Counted from the stretch's first letter, positions 1-11,105 are shown. The stretch is DNA of 25,000 nucleotides from Chrysomallon squamiferum (GCA_012295275.1 CM022668.1:16338391-16363390); one strand, 5' to 3'. Notes: generated by a model from the letters alone, not told the origin. Translations and numbers: made by a program.

Positions 1-920
<920 letters not shown>

Positions 921-923
921 CAT

Positions 924-976
924 AGACACACACACACAGACACACACACAGACACACATACAGACACACACACATA
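924..976. repeat. (CA)n / (CAGACA)n microsatellite
   Basis: Interrupted CA repeat with GACACA variants; the minus-strand VCVCV and plus-strand HTQTHT open frames over it are repeat translations. Confidence 0.95.
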
Positions 977-1328
977 GAGACAGAGAGAAATACCGTAGCA
1001 TATATGGATGTTTATTGAAAAGCAGTTACGAGTTTCAATTATATATAATAATAATAATAAAACGAATGCCCCCAAAAAAAAACCCACAGCAAGACAACAA
1101 TAAATAAACAGATATACCGATAGACAGATGGACACACACATAATGATTATGATGACGATATCTAAGAAGAAGAAAATGGTAACAACAACAGCAGCAGCGG
1201 CGACAATAACAACAACAACAACAAAACTACTTTAGACAGATTTTTGTTTCCCATTCATCAGGTTTCTGTAGTCTTGGTTTGTAGAGATTTAAATAATCAG
1301 GTTATCAAGTAAGCTGTATGGATCGTAT
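977..1328. other. AT-rich DNA with short AAT and CAA repeats
   Basis: Contains a short ATA/AAT run near 1046-1062, a poly-A run near 1073-1082, and a CAA/CAG/CGG triplet stretch at about 1182-1225. No supported gene. Confidence 0.6.
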
Positions 1329-1333
1329 ACACA

Positions 1334-1386
<53 letters not shown>

Positions 1387-1389
1387 ACT
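1329..1389. repeat. (CA)n microsatellite
   Basis: About 30 AC units with two small interruptions (a CAT near the left end and a CAA at the right). Confidence 0.97.
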
Positions 1390-1742
1390 CAAATTAGTTT
1401 TAAAGTAACATTAATCTTGATGAAATGGACTGTACCAAATGACTCGACGTTTCAAACTCAGTTACCAGAACATCAAATACAACTGCAATTACGTACTGAA
1501 GTCCAAGTGAAAATAATATTTCATTAATTTTCCTTAAATAAAATAGGTTCAGAATATTGCAGCGTGTTTGGGAATTGCCACAGTCTTTTCCTGTTCAGTG
1601 CGCTATTAAATATACTTTACTAAATAATTTTGTCATTTTATTAGGTAAGTGAATTCGATTTTCTATTTTTCTACATCATATTTAGTTAATGCGTTTTAAT
1701 TCATAGCTGTTTATTATTATTATTATTTATTTTATTATTTTT
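1390..1742. other. AT-rich unique DNA
   Basis: No gene or repeat of note other than a short ATT run at about 1710-1740. Open frames extending from the neighbouring CA repeat lose any structure here. Confidence 0.5.
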
Positions 1743-1956
1743 ATCTCTCTCTGTCCCTATTTTGTCTCTTTCCCTCTGTCTCTCTGTTTCTGTCTCTTAT
1801 ACTTTGTCTCTCACTTGCTCTTTCTGTCTCTCACTGTCTCTTTCTTTCACTCTTTTTCTCTCTCTTTATGAATCCCTATGTCATTGCATTTGCACACACA
1901 CACACGCACACAAACAGACACACACACACACACAGTCACACATATATATATTGCAT
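1743..1956. repeat. Compound CT-rich then (CA)n repeat
   Basis: An impure pyrimidine tract (CTCT, TGTCTC, TTTCTC words) to about 1865 is followed after a short spacer by (CA)n from about 1891 to 1945 and a short (AT)n run. The 71-residue frame over it is low complexity. Confidence 0.9.
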
Positions 1957-2485
1957 CTAATATGTTCACGTGTTTAATTTATCACCGAGCTAGCTCTTTA
2001 TTATAATCTTTATATCTGTACAAAATGACATTTTAGAAATCATAGCAAGCAAGCGAAGTAATTTATTTAACTATTTATGTTATCAATCTTAAATACAGAC
2101 ATAAACCAGGGAATTCGAGATCCATAAACTATTATTAATAAAGCAATACGTAAGGAATTGACATTACAATTTAATTATTTGCAGAATAAACAAGTAGAAG
2201 ATAAATGACGAGAAAAAAAGGAGAAAAAAAACAACAACAAACTGTGCTTACGGCGTATTTTTCGGGCAAATGTTATAAACCTTCATAATTATATTTTATA
2301 ATAATTATTATAAAACTAATTTAAAACTAATTAATAATTATAATTACTAACACAACCTGGTTTTACCACATTGACGTGAATGCTGAGTAGATTTAGTGCA
2401 TCTACGTTTTAACATATTTTTAAATTTTAAATATAAATTTAATATATATTTAAAAACTGAAAATATGTTAAAATATGTTGTTTTT
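1957..2485. other. AT-rich unique DNA with inverted repeats
   Basis: Very AT-rich, with a 22-bp perfect palindrome at 2294-2315 and further inverted AT words (AACATATTTT and its complement) around 2410-2475. No gene is supported. Confidence 0.5.
2294..2315. repeat. 22-bp perfect AT palindrome
   Basis: The sequence equals its own reverse complement over 22 bp: left half TTTTATAATAA, right half TTATTATAAAA. Such palindromes arise easily in AT-rich DNA and may extrude a cruciform. Confidence 0.9.
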
Positions 2486-2585
2486 AAATATATATATATA
2501 TATTTATATATGTATGTATATATATTTATATCTATCTAGCTATATATATATATATATATTCAGTTTATATATGTGTGTGTGTGTT
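2486..2585. repeat. (TA)n with (TG)n end
   Basis: Interrupted TA repeats with TATG and ATCT interruptions, ending in a short (TG)n run near 2570-2583. Confidence 0.95.
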
Positions 2586-2635
2586 TTAAATTTGGAAACA
2601 CGACAACATAGAGCAGATATATATAATCCTTTATG

Positions 2636-2743
2636 TTATTTGTAACAGAGATTTTGTAATATTTGTATTACAGACGTCATTTTAAATTGTTATTTTTAAC
2701 AGGTATTTTGTAATTGTTTTAATATTGACGTCATTTCAAATGT
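2636..2743. repeat. 54-bp tandem duplication carrying GACGTCAT
   Basis: Two diverged copies (2636-2689 and 2690-2743) share a TTATTTxTAACAG opening, an ATTTTGTAAT middle and a GACGTCATTT end. The GACGTCAT words at 2673 and 2727 are exactly 54 bp apart. The second is preceded by T, giving a full TGACGTCA CRE-type palindrome. Confidence 0.8.
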
Positions 2744-3367
2744 GTCTCTCTATTAAACGGAATTAGAAAATCTAAATTATTCGCCAGTCTGCATTTTTAT
2801 TAATTTCGTAGCAGAATTTTTGTTTTCAAAATACTTTACAGCGGTACACCGGATACATAATTATATTACACCTTAATCTTCATTAATCGTTTCCGTTCAA
2901 GCAAATACCACGTGACTAGCTTGCAAAAGGCTGCAGTACACCTTTTCCTGTCTTTTGGACGGTACAAGCTTAATGTGAAAAGATCTCATCTTATACAGCA
3001 ATATTAATATCTCATACAGTTTTCTTTTTTTTAAATAAAAAACAGTTTTTCGTATCATTCATTGTATTTTTGACGTGTCGCATCCGTTGATTTATTTTTG
3101 AAGTTCTATGTGGTTTATTTCCTTTCTAATAACTTCACATTTTTAACATCGTTCAGACACAGTATTGTGAAGAAATGTAGAAAGCGCTGGTCACAATGAA
3201 CGAAGACATTTAATTAACAGATCTTCAAAGCTAGTTGGTATTTACGTTTTTTTTAATTTGAAACGTAAGACATGTTGTTTTTTGTGGATGTTATCAGTGA
3301 TGTAACTCGGGGATCGCGGTTCAGTGTCTTATCAACACGTAGCAGTGAACCTGTCTTTTATGTACAC
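2744..3367. other. AT-rich unique DNA
   Basis: No gene supported. A run of T/A occurs near 3026-3044. Words are complex but no open frame with splice signals stands out. Confidence 0.5.
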
Positions 3368-3665
<298 letters not shown>

Positions 3666-3697
3666 TCACTTTATCTACAGTTCATAAAAGTAATCTC

Positions 3698-3716
3698 CTA
3701 TTTTTAGATCCATTTA
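3698..3716 (+). repeat. 19-bp element shared with 19994-20012
   Basis: The 19-mer CTATTTTTAGATCCATTTA occurs identically at 19994-20012. Both copies lie just downstream of a long CT tract (72 bp and 15 bp after the tract end). This suggests both CT tracts belong to copies of one dispersed repeat. Confidence 0.75.
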
Positions 3717-4105
3717 TAGACTGGGAAAGCGAAAAGGGATTAAAATAAAAAGATTATTAATGACTGTTGTAGAAGCAAAATTACTAGAGGGCGGTTGGAG
3801 TTTTTCTTTTAGATGTTTAATAATATTTTTACATTTCACCATTTTCATAATCGATCGTCGATTGGGAACTGTGTAGTTTTTTTTCTTCTACGTAATAAAA
3901 ATGAACTACGTTGTCCTCAGGGGTTTATGTTCGGATTCGTATTAATTGAGATGGTCACAGCTGTAGAACAAATTGACAAGCCCTCCCGTAAACCCGTAAT
4001 TACTTTTTAAAATCTACTGTTTCGTTTCGAATCATAAGATAATGCTGTTACTGCTGTCAGCAGTCGAATAAAAATAATGTGTGTACGTTCATATCAGTTT
4101 TGACG
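3717..4105. other. Unique DNA, no gene supported
   Basis: Contains a 65-residue plus-strand frame (3813-4010) with no recognisable motif; this is within chance expectation. No repeats stand out. Confidence 0.45.
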
Positions 4106-4107
4106 TT

Positions 4108-4272
4108 GCGTGACACACAAATAATAATAAAAAATAAAACATATTAAATAAATAAAATTAAAATAAATTAAAGTAAAATAAAATAAAATGAATGAATAAA
4201 TGAATGAATACATAAATAAATGAATAAATAAATAACTAAATGAATGAATATATAAATAAATAAATAAAATAA
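4108..4272. repeat. A-rich AAAT/GAAT tetranucleotide array
   Basis: Degenerate AAAT, AATA and TGAATGAA words dominate, typical of a decayed tetranucleotide repeat. Confidence 0.9.
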
Positions 4273-4432
4273 TATGTGTGTATGTGTGTGTGTGTTTATG
4301 TTTATATGTTTATATGTGTGGTGGGTGTATGTGCGCATGTATATGTGTATGTCTCTCTGTATATGACTGTGTGTATGTGTGCGTGTGTGTGTGTGCGTAC
4401 GCGCGCGAGTGTGCGTCTGTATGTTGTGTGTG
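4273..4432. repeat. TG-rich repeat (TGTA/TGTG/CG variants)
   Basis: Interrupted (TG)n with ATGT words and a local CGCG-rich alternation (TACGCGCGCGAG near 4398-4409). Alternating purine-pyrimidine over about 150 bp is the classic sequence class for Z-DNA formation. Confidence 0.9.
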
Positions 4433-5141
4433 TAAATAATCTGAAGATATAACGATACTTTCTGTCATTTATTATTTATGGAAATAAAGTATGCCAAAAC
4501 CGTTTAGTAACAATGGCGAAGGGAAATTAATTCGAAAACGTTCATATTACAGCGTGTGGAGTAGTTTTGTTGTTCATTGTTCGACGAACGTAGTTAATTA
4601 AAACTTCCTTCCAATAAAAGTCGAAATCTGATCATGAATTATTCACTTTTTTATTAACAAGAAATTCAACAACAGAATTACGAATAATCCCGATCTTTGT
4701 CGATCGACCTTTCCCGTCCACAGAGAATGAGAGATTACTTTTTTACATGCATTATTTATGTTTTTTTCTCCATTTTTTTAATTTACTGTCAACAGTAAAT
4801 ATATATGTAAAAAAACCTAATTAAATAAAGTAAGCTTTAATGGTATTTTCTGTAACTTAAGGCGATAATGAAAGATGGGAATATAATTTTATTTTTTCTG
4901 TTTAATATTCGTGTGACGAAGCGATGTACAAGAAAGAACGGGTGTCATTTGAAATGTTTTAAAATTTCTAATTTCTTTTCGACTGCGACACTGAAATTAC
5001 GGGGACAGAAGTTTAAGAGCTCAAGACGTCTGCTTGATATCAACAAAATAATAAATTTTAAAAAATACACGAAAGTAATATTACATCTAGTGAAACAGAA
5101 TAGGGACAATCTTACGTTTCATTCATATTCTATATATGCGC
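4433..5141. other. AT-rich unique DNA with an open frame from 4868 and an inverted repeat at 4774-4815
   Basis: A plus-strand frame opens at ATG 4868 and runs about 95 codons through non-repetitive sequence before entering the CA repeat. It begins MKDGNIILFF and is rich in Lys, Arg, Ile and Phe. No domain is recognised, no splice donor closes it, and it merges into a repeat-encoded tail, so I do not call it a gene. An interrupted inverted repeat lies at 4774-4815. Confidence 0.3.
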
Positions 5142-5612
5142 GTGTCGGTGTGTGTGTGTATTTGTATATGTACACACAAAAAGCCCCACAAACACGCACA
5201 ATCAAACAAACACAAACACGCACAAATATACACACACAAACAAAACACACACACACACACAAACGCATGAGCATGCTTCCACTCGCATATACACATCCAC
5301 ATGCAAACTCAAAGACACACACAAACACACTAAACACAAACACAAAGATGCACACACAGACACAAATATACACGCAAACAGAAACCTACACACAAATATA
5401 CACAGAAACACAAACATATTCACACACAAACACACGCACACACACATGCACAAACACAAACACACGAATATACCCACGAACACAAATAAACAGTCTAATC
5501 AAAGACACTTACATACACAAACACACACAAATACACACATAATCACACTTACACACAAATACACACACAGACATACATAAAACGCATACATACAAACACA
5601 AACACAAACATT
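5142..5612. repeat. 470-bp impure (CA)n / (CAAACA)n array
   Basis: A long CA-rich field with CAAACACA, CAAATATACA and CAGACA variants. All frames are open on both strands because the repeat lacks stop codons, giving His/Thr/Asn or Val/Cys runs that are not proteins. Confidence 0.95.
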
Positions 5613-6463
5613 GTAAGAAAGTCTGTTACTGGGCATTTCACGCTAACAGTAAAATATTATTTACTAAACTAAAATAATTACTGGCAAGATTTAGCAATTA
5701 CCACAGTTTTTCAGTTAGTTATAATATTTTCTTATACTGAGCGAATCTCCAAGTCTGTACATAATGATGAAAATGCCATAAAAATCTAAAACGAAACTGT
5801 CTGAAGCTGAGAATAGAAAACCAACAGAAATATAATGCAAAATTAATTTCCATGGATTCATGGTCTTTTGGTATTTCAAGTCACGTGCGATGAAATTAAA
5901 TCAATCCAGTGTGTTTATCTTTTGCTTCTTCTTCTTCCTCTGAACCAGGAATATAATTTTTCTATAATGATTGTTCAAAACTAATTCTTGCTGGAATTCT
6001 CGTTAGACTGTCTCGTAACAACTCACAGTAATATCCACCTAACTGAAATTCTTTCACGTAAGAGATTTTGAAAACACTGTTTTGTGTATATGTGTCAAGT
6101 GAGGCGCGCACTCCAGTGTGAGAAAACGAGAAAAGTGTTTAATCCTTGAAGCTTCATTTTGCAGTTTTCTCTTCTTTTAAGAGGCCGTATTTAAGACTTG
6201 AGTAAAGAATGCCAGGATTATGTTATAATAAAAAGGTTTTGGCATGACGTTGTACACGAGTTCTTTGGAAAATATTGCAGTGAAACAGTATTATTTTCAC
6301 AGCACTGTCTGTGTGTGAAAAAAGACACCAGTACTGAAATTTTTAAAGCTAATTAAATGTTCTGTTTCTTTTAAAAAATGATTGATGTAAATTTAAATTT
6401 TGTTATTTGCTTCTTTTTTTGTCATCACATAAGATCGATAATCACGTTTAGATATACGCGTGA
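5613..6463. other. Unique AT-rich DNA
   Basis: No repeat or gene supported over 850 bp. The complex part around 6090-6130 includes a short GGCGCGCAC CpG cluster. No convincing exon. Confidence 0.5.
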
Positions 6464-6708
6464 ATGTACGTATGTATGTATGTGTGTGTGTGTGTGTATG
6501 TGTATATGTATGTTTGTGTGTATGTATGTATGTTTGTATGTATGTATGTATGTATGTATGTATGTATGTATGTATGTATGTTTGTATGTATGTATGTATG
6601 TATGTATGATGTACACACACGCAAACGCACACACATACACATATAGAGACACGCAAACACACATATATATCGATCACACACAGACACACACAGACACACA
6701 GACAGTGA
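6464..6708. repeat. Compound (TATG)n-(TG)n then (CA)n repeat with strand switch
   Basis: TG and TATG/TTTG repeats fill 6464-6607, then composition flips to CA-rich (ACACACGCAAAC) from 6611 to 6708. The two halves are roughly complementary and could fold back. Confidence 0.95.
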
Positions 6709-6923
6709 AGGCAAAGTTATAAAATTCTAGATTTGCGTATTCTGCGGAAGTGAACAGGAGACACGTGATCCTCTGTGAGTTAATCGCGTCTGATGGGACA
6801 CATCCGCTTCCCTTTACCTGTCCTGTTATTAGCGACAAATCTAAACTGCTCCATTAATAAATTACTTTACCCCAGAGCTTTGTCGCCATTACTGATGATT
6901 ATCACAATAATAATACACATGAA
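6709..6923. other. Unique, balanced island; possible regulatory element
   Basis: About 200 bp of complex sequence of higher GC than its flanks. It holds CACGTG (E-box, near 6763), GCGGAAGTG and CGCTTCC (ETS-like), TTAATAAATTAC and GATTATC words. There is no long open frame. It may be a conserved non-coding element; the evidence is composition only. Confidence 0.3.
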
Positions 6924-6925
6924 AA

Positions 6926-6961
6926 AGAAGAAGAAGAAGAAGAAGAAGAAGAAGAAGAAGA
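6926..6961. repeat. (AAG)n microsatellite
   Basis: About 12 uninterrupted AAG triplets. Confidence 0.97.
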
Positions 6962-7102
6962 CGAAATAGAAAATTTTATTCTAATCGTCATCATTATCAT
7001 CCTTGTTATTAAAATGAACCAGATAAAAAACAGATTACGACAATCCTAATATAACATAAGCTAAATATCTAAGCTAAAACATATTTGAAAAGCAATATAT
7101 AG

Positions 7103-7110
7103 TTAGATAA

Positions 7111-7164
<54 letters not shown>
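7103..7164. repeat. (GATA)n microsatellite
   Basis: About 15 GATA units, one interrupted near the left end. Confidence 0.97.
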
Positions 7165-7574
7165 CATATCAACAAATCACAAATTGCTGAGTCTAAATCT
7201 CAAAGACTAATTAAAAATTGCGATATTTTAAGCCAAATAAACAAATTACAATATTCTAAGCTATATAACAAAGCAAATATACTCTTATATATATAAACAA
7301 TTCAAAAACTCTGATGTATTTAGTTGTATTAGCAAATAATAAACTGTAATAAAAAATTCAATATTCTAAGCCTCATCTGGAAATTGAAAAGTGGAATATT
7401 TTAAGCTTATTAATGAATCAAAAACTGCTCTAGTTTAAGCCACAAAATTGGAACATTCGAAGCATCATAAACGAATTATTAGCTGAAGTTTTAAGCAAAA
7501 TAAACAAATTACAAATTGTAATATTCTAAGTCATACAAACACAATTAAAACCTGCAATATTCTAAACCACATCG

Positions 7575-7600
<26 letters not shown>
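7575..7600. repeat. Poly-A tract, 26 bp
   Basis: Uninterrupted A run within the degenerate repeat. No clear retroposon body precedes it on the plus strand, and no target-site duplication is obvious. Confidence 0.95.
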
Positions 7601-7609
<9 letters not shown>

Positions 7610-7645
7610 AAAGGAATCAAAATTGGAATGTTCTAAGCTAAACGA

Positions 7646-8411
7646 GCAACCTGCTGGAAAGTAACTGTGTTGTTGAGGCACCTGGGAATGAAAAGCAGTG
7701 TGTTGAGAAGTGAAATCAGTCCAGAGAGATGTAAAATACAGAAACACGCGTAAACACGGTCACGTGTTTAAACACGCTGTACTTACGTCTATATCCAGCT
7801 AATATTTATTTCTGAAATGTTCAACACTCTCTCAAAACGCCCGACCGTTCCTCTTCTCTCAAAGTTTAACTAAATGGAATTTTTCTTTTTTCAGTTCTTT
7901 TCATTTGTTGGATACATCTTTACTAATTCAAATATTTCATCTCTGTGATCTTATTTTATTTCTATAATTTTGTTTCTTGATACTGATATGTAATTTATTT
8001 TTTCCTTCACTTTTTGAATTTTCTGCTAACCTATTTTGTTTTTCGTTGGATTTTTTTTCTTTCTTTCTTTGCATTTCTTCCTAACTTTTAAGTTTGTTTA
8101 CTTTTTTCTTAACTTTTTCTTTTCTTTCATTTTTCTTGCATATTTTTCTTACATGACTGAGGTATATTGACAGAACATTTCGTTTCTGCCTCTTTGTTTT
8201 TTTTTACTTGTTTACTTTGCTATGGTTACACTCCAGAAAAAAAGCTGTAGCTGTGTTTATGGAAAATAACAAGGAGATGTTTTTGTTTTCGTATTAGAAC
8301 GCTTGTGTAGGGTTATGTCGTGTAGAACCGAATAGCATTTTTTGAAATGTTTTTTCCTTTTTTCTCTTTCTTCTTCTTCTTCTTCTTTCTAAGTACTAAA
8401 CATCACGAACC
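7646..8411. other. Unique DNA, T-rich on plus strand from about 7860
   Basis: From about 7860 to 8390 the plus strand is strongly T/C biased (TTTTCTTTCTTT, CTTCTTCTTCTT). No exon is supported. The pyrimidine bias may reflect decayed CTT/CTTT repeats. Confidence 0.5.
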
Positions 8412-8820
8412 ATACTTATCAAATAATAACGCTAAAAAGTGAGTTTCGATCATGACATTTTTGATAAATAACTTTCTATAATAATATACTTATTTTTCAA
8501 AGTATTTGAATAAATTTAGTTTAAAATAATTTTCAGATGATATAAAAAATATTTGGATACCTAACGTTCATAATAATATACTGATTTCTCAAAATAATTG
8601 GATTGATAATGTTTTATGGTAATTTTCTGATTTTCAAAAACATTTGGATGCATAAAATTCTACAATAATATACTGACTGATCACAATATTTGGACAGATT
8701 ATAGTCTGTAATATTTTTCAGATTTATCAAAACATTTGGATGCACCATGTTCTTTAATAACGTACAGACCGATGAAGATAATTTGGATAGATTAAATTCT
8801 GGAATGAGACAGATAAACAT
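8412..8820. repeat. Degenerate 46-bp tandem repeat, about 8 copies
   Basis: The anchor TTTGGATA/TTTGGATG/TTTGGACA (first copies TTTGATA/TTTGAATA) recurs at about 8460, 8505, 8552, 8597, 8643, 8689, 8735 and 8782, spacings 45-47 bp. Between anchors lies a diverged AATAATATACTGATTTxTCAAAA core. Copies differ heavily but the register is kept, so this is an old minisatellite. Confidence 0.85.
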
Positions 8821-9035
8821 ATTGTCCTGTCTAAGACTAATCTACACGTAGGTACATTTATCAACTGGGAAATTGGAAAAATGGTCATCAGTAATCTCCG
8901 CACCTTATTTATTCCGTTCTGTGTCAGAGATGGTGAAGTAATCCATTATTTATCTTGTTAGCCTCCAAAGCTCACGCTGCTGTTAGTTATAGCCCGTGAT
9001 AATAGAAATACAGCAATTATTACATTACCATAGAG
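8821..9035. other. Unique, balanced island; possible regulatory element
   Basis: Complex sequence without microsatellites, including CGTAGGTACATTTATCAA, TCATCAGTAATCTCCGCACC and AAGCTCACGCTGCTG words. No frame of gene length. Candidate conserved non-coding element by composition only. Confidence 0.25.
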
Positions 9036-9120
9036 AAAGAAAGAAAGAAAGAATATGCACTGAAACTCAAACAAAAAAAACAACAAATCTCTGTATTGTT
9101 ACTGAATATTATAAAACCAA

Positions 9121-9220
9121 ATGTTTTATTACATCGTGAAACAAAATCTTTTTTGTTGTAGAACATGGTGAAAATAAATGTTTTGTTATAGAACATGAAT
9201 TATCCAAATGTTTTACTAGT
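9121..9220. repeat. 30-bp imperfect tandem repeat, 2-3 copies
   Basis: TTTTGTTGTAGAACATG at 9151 and TTTTGTTATAGAACATG at 9181 are exactly 30 bp apart. A weaker related copy precedes them (TTTTATTACATCGTGAA) and a further TTTTA start follows at 9211. Confidence 0.7.
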
Positions 9221-9239
9221 TAGTAACTCTGTTATAAAA

Positions 9240-9686
9240 AAGACAGACACATAGATAGATAGATAGACAGACAGATAGACAGAGAGAGATAGATAGATAA
9301 ATATAGACAGATAGGTAGATAGATATAGATAGACAGATAGATAGATATATAGATATATAGATAGATATAATATAAATAGGTCGATAGAGAGAGATAGATA
9401 AATATAGACAGGTAGATAGATAGATAGATAGATAGATAGGTAGGTAGATAGATAGGTAGACAGGAAGGTAGATAGATAGATAGATAGATAGATAGACAGG
9501 TAGGTAGATAGATAGATAGATAGATAGATAGACAGGAAGGTAGATAGATAGATAGATAGATAGATAGACAGGTAGATAGATAGATAGATAGATAGATAGA
9601 CAGGTAGATAGATAGATAGATAGATAGATAGACAGGTAGGTAGATAGATAGATAGATAGATAGACAGGTAGGTAGATAGATATGTA
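9240..9686. repeat. GATA/GACA/GGTA array with 32-36-bp superstructure
   Basis: Long GATA tetranucleotide field. In the right part GACAGG interruptions fall at 9459, 9495, 9531 and 9567 (36-bp steps), then 9599, 9631 and 9663 (32-bp steps). Larger units of nine then eight tetramers were thus amplified together. The minus-strand YLSIYLSI frame of 166 residues is a repeat artefact. Confidence 0.95.
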
Positions 9687-9720
9687 CGACTTTCTCCTTC
9701 GTCTTGTTGCTATCACACCC

Positions 9721-9770
9721 TATTTATTATTATTATTATTATTGTTATTATTATTATTATAGTTATTGTG

Positions 9771-9832
<62 letters not shown>

Positions 9833-10004
9833 TACTATAACTACAACTACTACTACTATTACTACAACTGCTATAATTATTATCATCGTCATTATCATTA
9901 GCATCATCATCATCGTATTATCATCATCATCATCATTATCATTATCACCATCGTCATTGTCGTCACCATCATCATAATCATCATCACCATCATTATTATT
10001 ACTG

Positions 10005-10071
<67 letters not shown>

Positions 10072-10072
10072 A
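9721..10072. repeat. Compound ATT/ACT/ATC trinucleotide array
   Basis: (ATT)n at 9721-9832, ACT-type triplets to 9880, ATC/GTC triplets to about 10000, then (ATT)n again at 10004-10069. Triplet period keeps frames open on both strands (Ile, Asn, Tyr, Ser runs), which are not proteins. Confidence 0.97.
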
Positions 10073-10079
10073 ACAAACA

Positions 10080-10520
10080 CGTATCATCAACTTTCTGATA
10101 ATTATTCGACCGTGTCAATTACTGAGTAGATTACATCAATTTTCTTTTACTGCTGCCAGACGTAAACTGTTGATTTCAAAAATCATCTCCACAGCCACAC
10201 CCTGGCGTCCCCTCGGGGCACTGGGACTCCGCTGACTGGAAGTACAGTAATTGTTGTTATTCACCAATCCTTGAAAGTGATTACCGCCGCATCGTTTTGT
10301 TTATGGGTCTCTCAGAGCTGGTCTAAGTACTTTCGCATTGACTTGAGGTGATTTCGGGGATTTCCCGAGGGGAAACAGAAGACAGAAAAATGTACACAAC
10401 TCTGACCAGAAGCTTTGTAATCAAGGCGATTGATGCTTTATGGTGTGCGTGTGTTTTTTTTGTTGTTTTTTTTCTTCTCTTTTTCACTGAGTCTGACTTC
10501 TGATAGGTAAACATGTAGAC
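10080..10520. other. Unique, GC-richer island; possible regulatory element or exon
   Basis: The segment 10170-10400 is clearly richer in GC than its surroundings, with CCTGGCGTCCCCTCGGGG and GTGATTACCGCCGC words. Plus-strand stop-to-stop frames of about 52 codons (about 10164-10324) and a minus-strand frame of similar size cross it. The plus frame could start after an acceptor-like TCTCCACAG, but no consensus donor closes it. Chance-level open frames plus unusual composition make a non-coding regulatory element the better guess. Confidence 0.3.
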
Positions 10521-10739
10521 ATAAATTCAGAGAATTCAGCAGAGCAGACGCAAACAAGAAAAACTACTGGATATGTGGTAGAGACAGCGGAATAAATAAA
10601 TATTTAGAAAAATATGTGTATGTTTTTTTTTATGGAATATTTATGTAACTGATGCGTGTATAGCTAATATTTGTACGTAGCTATTACTGTACGCTGGTTA
10701 TGACGTACAACTGCATGAAACTATGTGTGTTGTATATAC
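10521..10739. other. AT-rich unique DNA
   Basis: No feature supported apart from a short poly-T near 10624. Confidence 0.4.
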
Positions 10740-11008
10740 ATATAGATGTGTGTGTGTAGACAATCAGACAGACATATAGACTGACAGACAAGCACAGCGA
10801 GATAAACAGACAAATAGATATATAGATAGACAAATGCAGAGATAGCTAGCTAGATGAATAGATAGATAGATAAATATACAGATAGATAGAAAAATAGATA
10901 GATAGATAGACAAATAGACAGATAGATACACATATAGCTATATTGATAGATATACTGCCAGATAAATAGATAGATAGACAAACAGTCAGAGAGACGGACA
11001 GATAGACA
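10740..11008. repeat. Degenerate GATA/GACA array
   Basis: GATAGATA, GACAGACA and CAAATAGA words with many interruptions; starts with a short (TG)n run. Confidence 0.9.
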
Positions 11009-11105
11009 TTATATATGTTTGATATATTTTACTTAACACAAATATCAGTTATAGGTCCACAATGAGTTACAACCAAACATGTTTTCCTGTCGCATTAGGT
11101 ACTCT

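Larger units (their letters stand above)
7040..7645. repeat. Highly degenerate tandem-like repeat (unit about 30-40 bp)
   Basis: The phrase AATATTCTAAGC or ATTTTAAGC followed by A/T-rich spacer with AAACAAATTA or AAATTG recurs near 7227, 7256, 7366, 7401, 7435, 7490, 7526, 7558 and 7630. Spacing is variable (about 30-40 bp with gaps), so this is an old decayed array or a chance word bias. A GATA tract (7103-7164) and poly-A (7575-7600) interrupt it. Confidence 0.5.

Noticed and set aside
5119-5580. Cys/Val-rich and His/Thr-rich frames on both strands
   Set aside because: All arise from the CA repeat, which lacks stop codons in every frame.
7562-7747. Minus-strand 61-residue frame ending in a Phe run
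   Set aside because: The Phe run is the 26-bp poly-A tract; the rest is chance-length and unrecognised.
9216-10090. Long YLSI, Asn-run and Ile-run frames
   Set aside because: Direct translations of GATA, ATT and ATC repeats.
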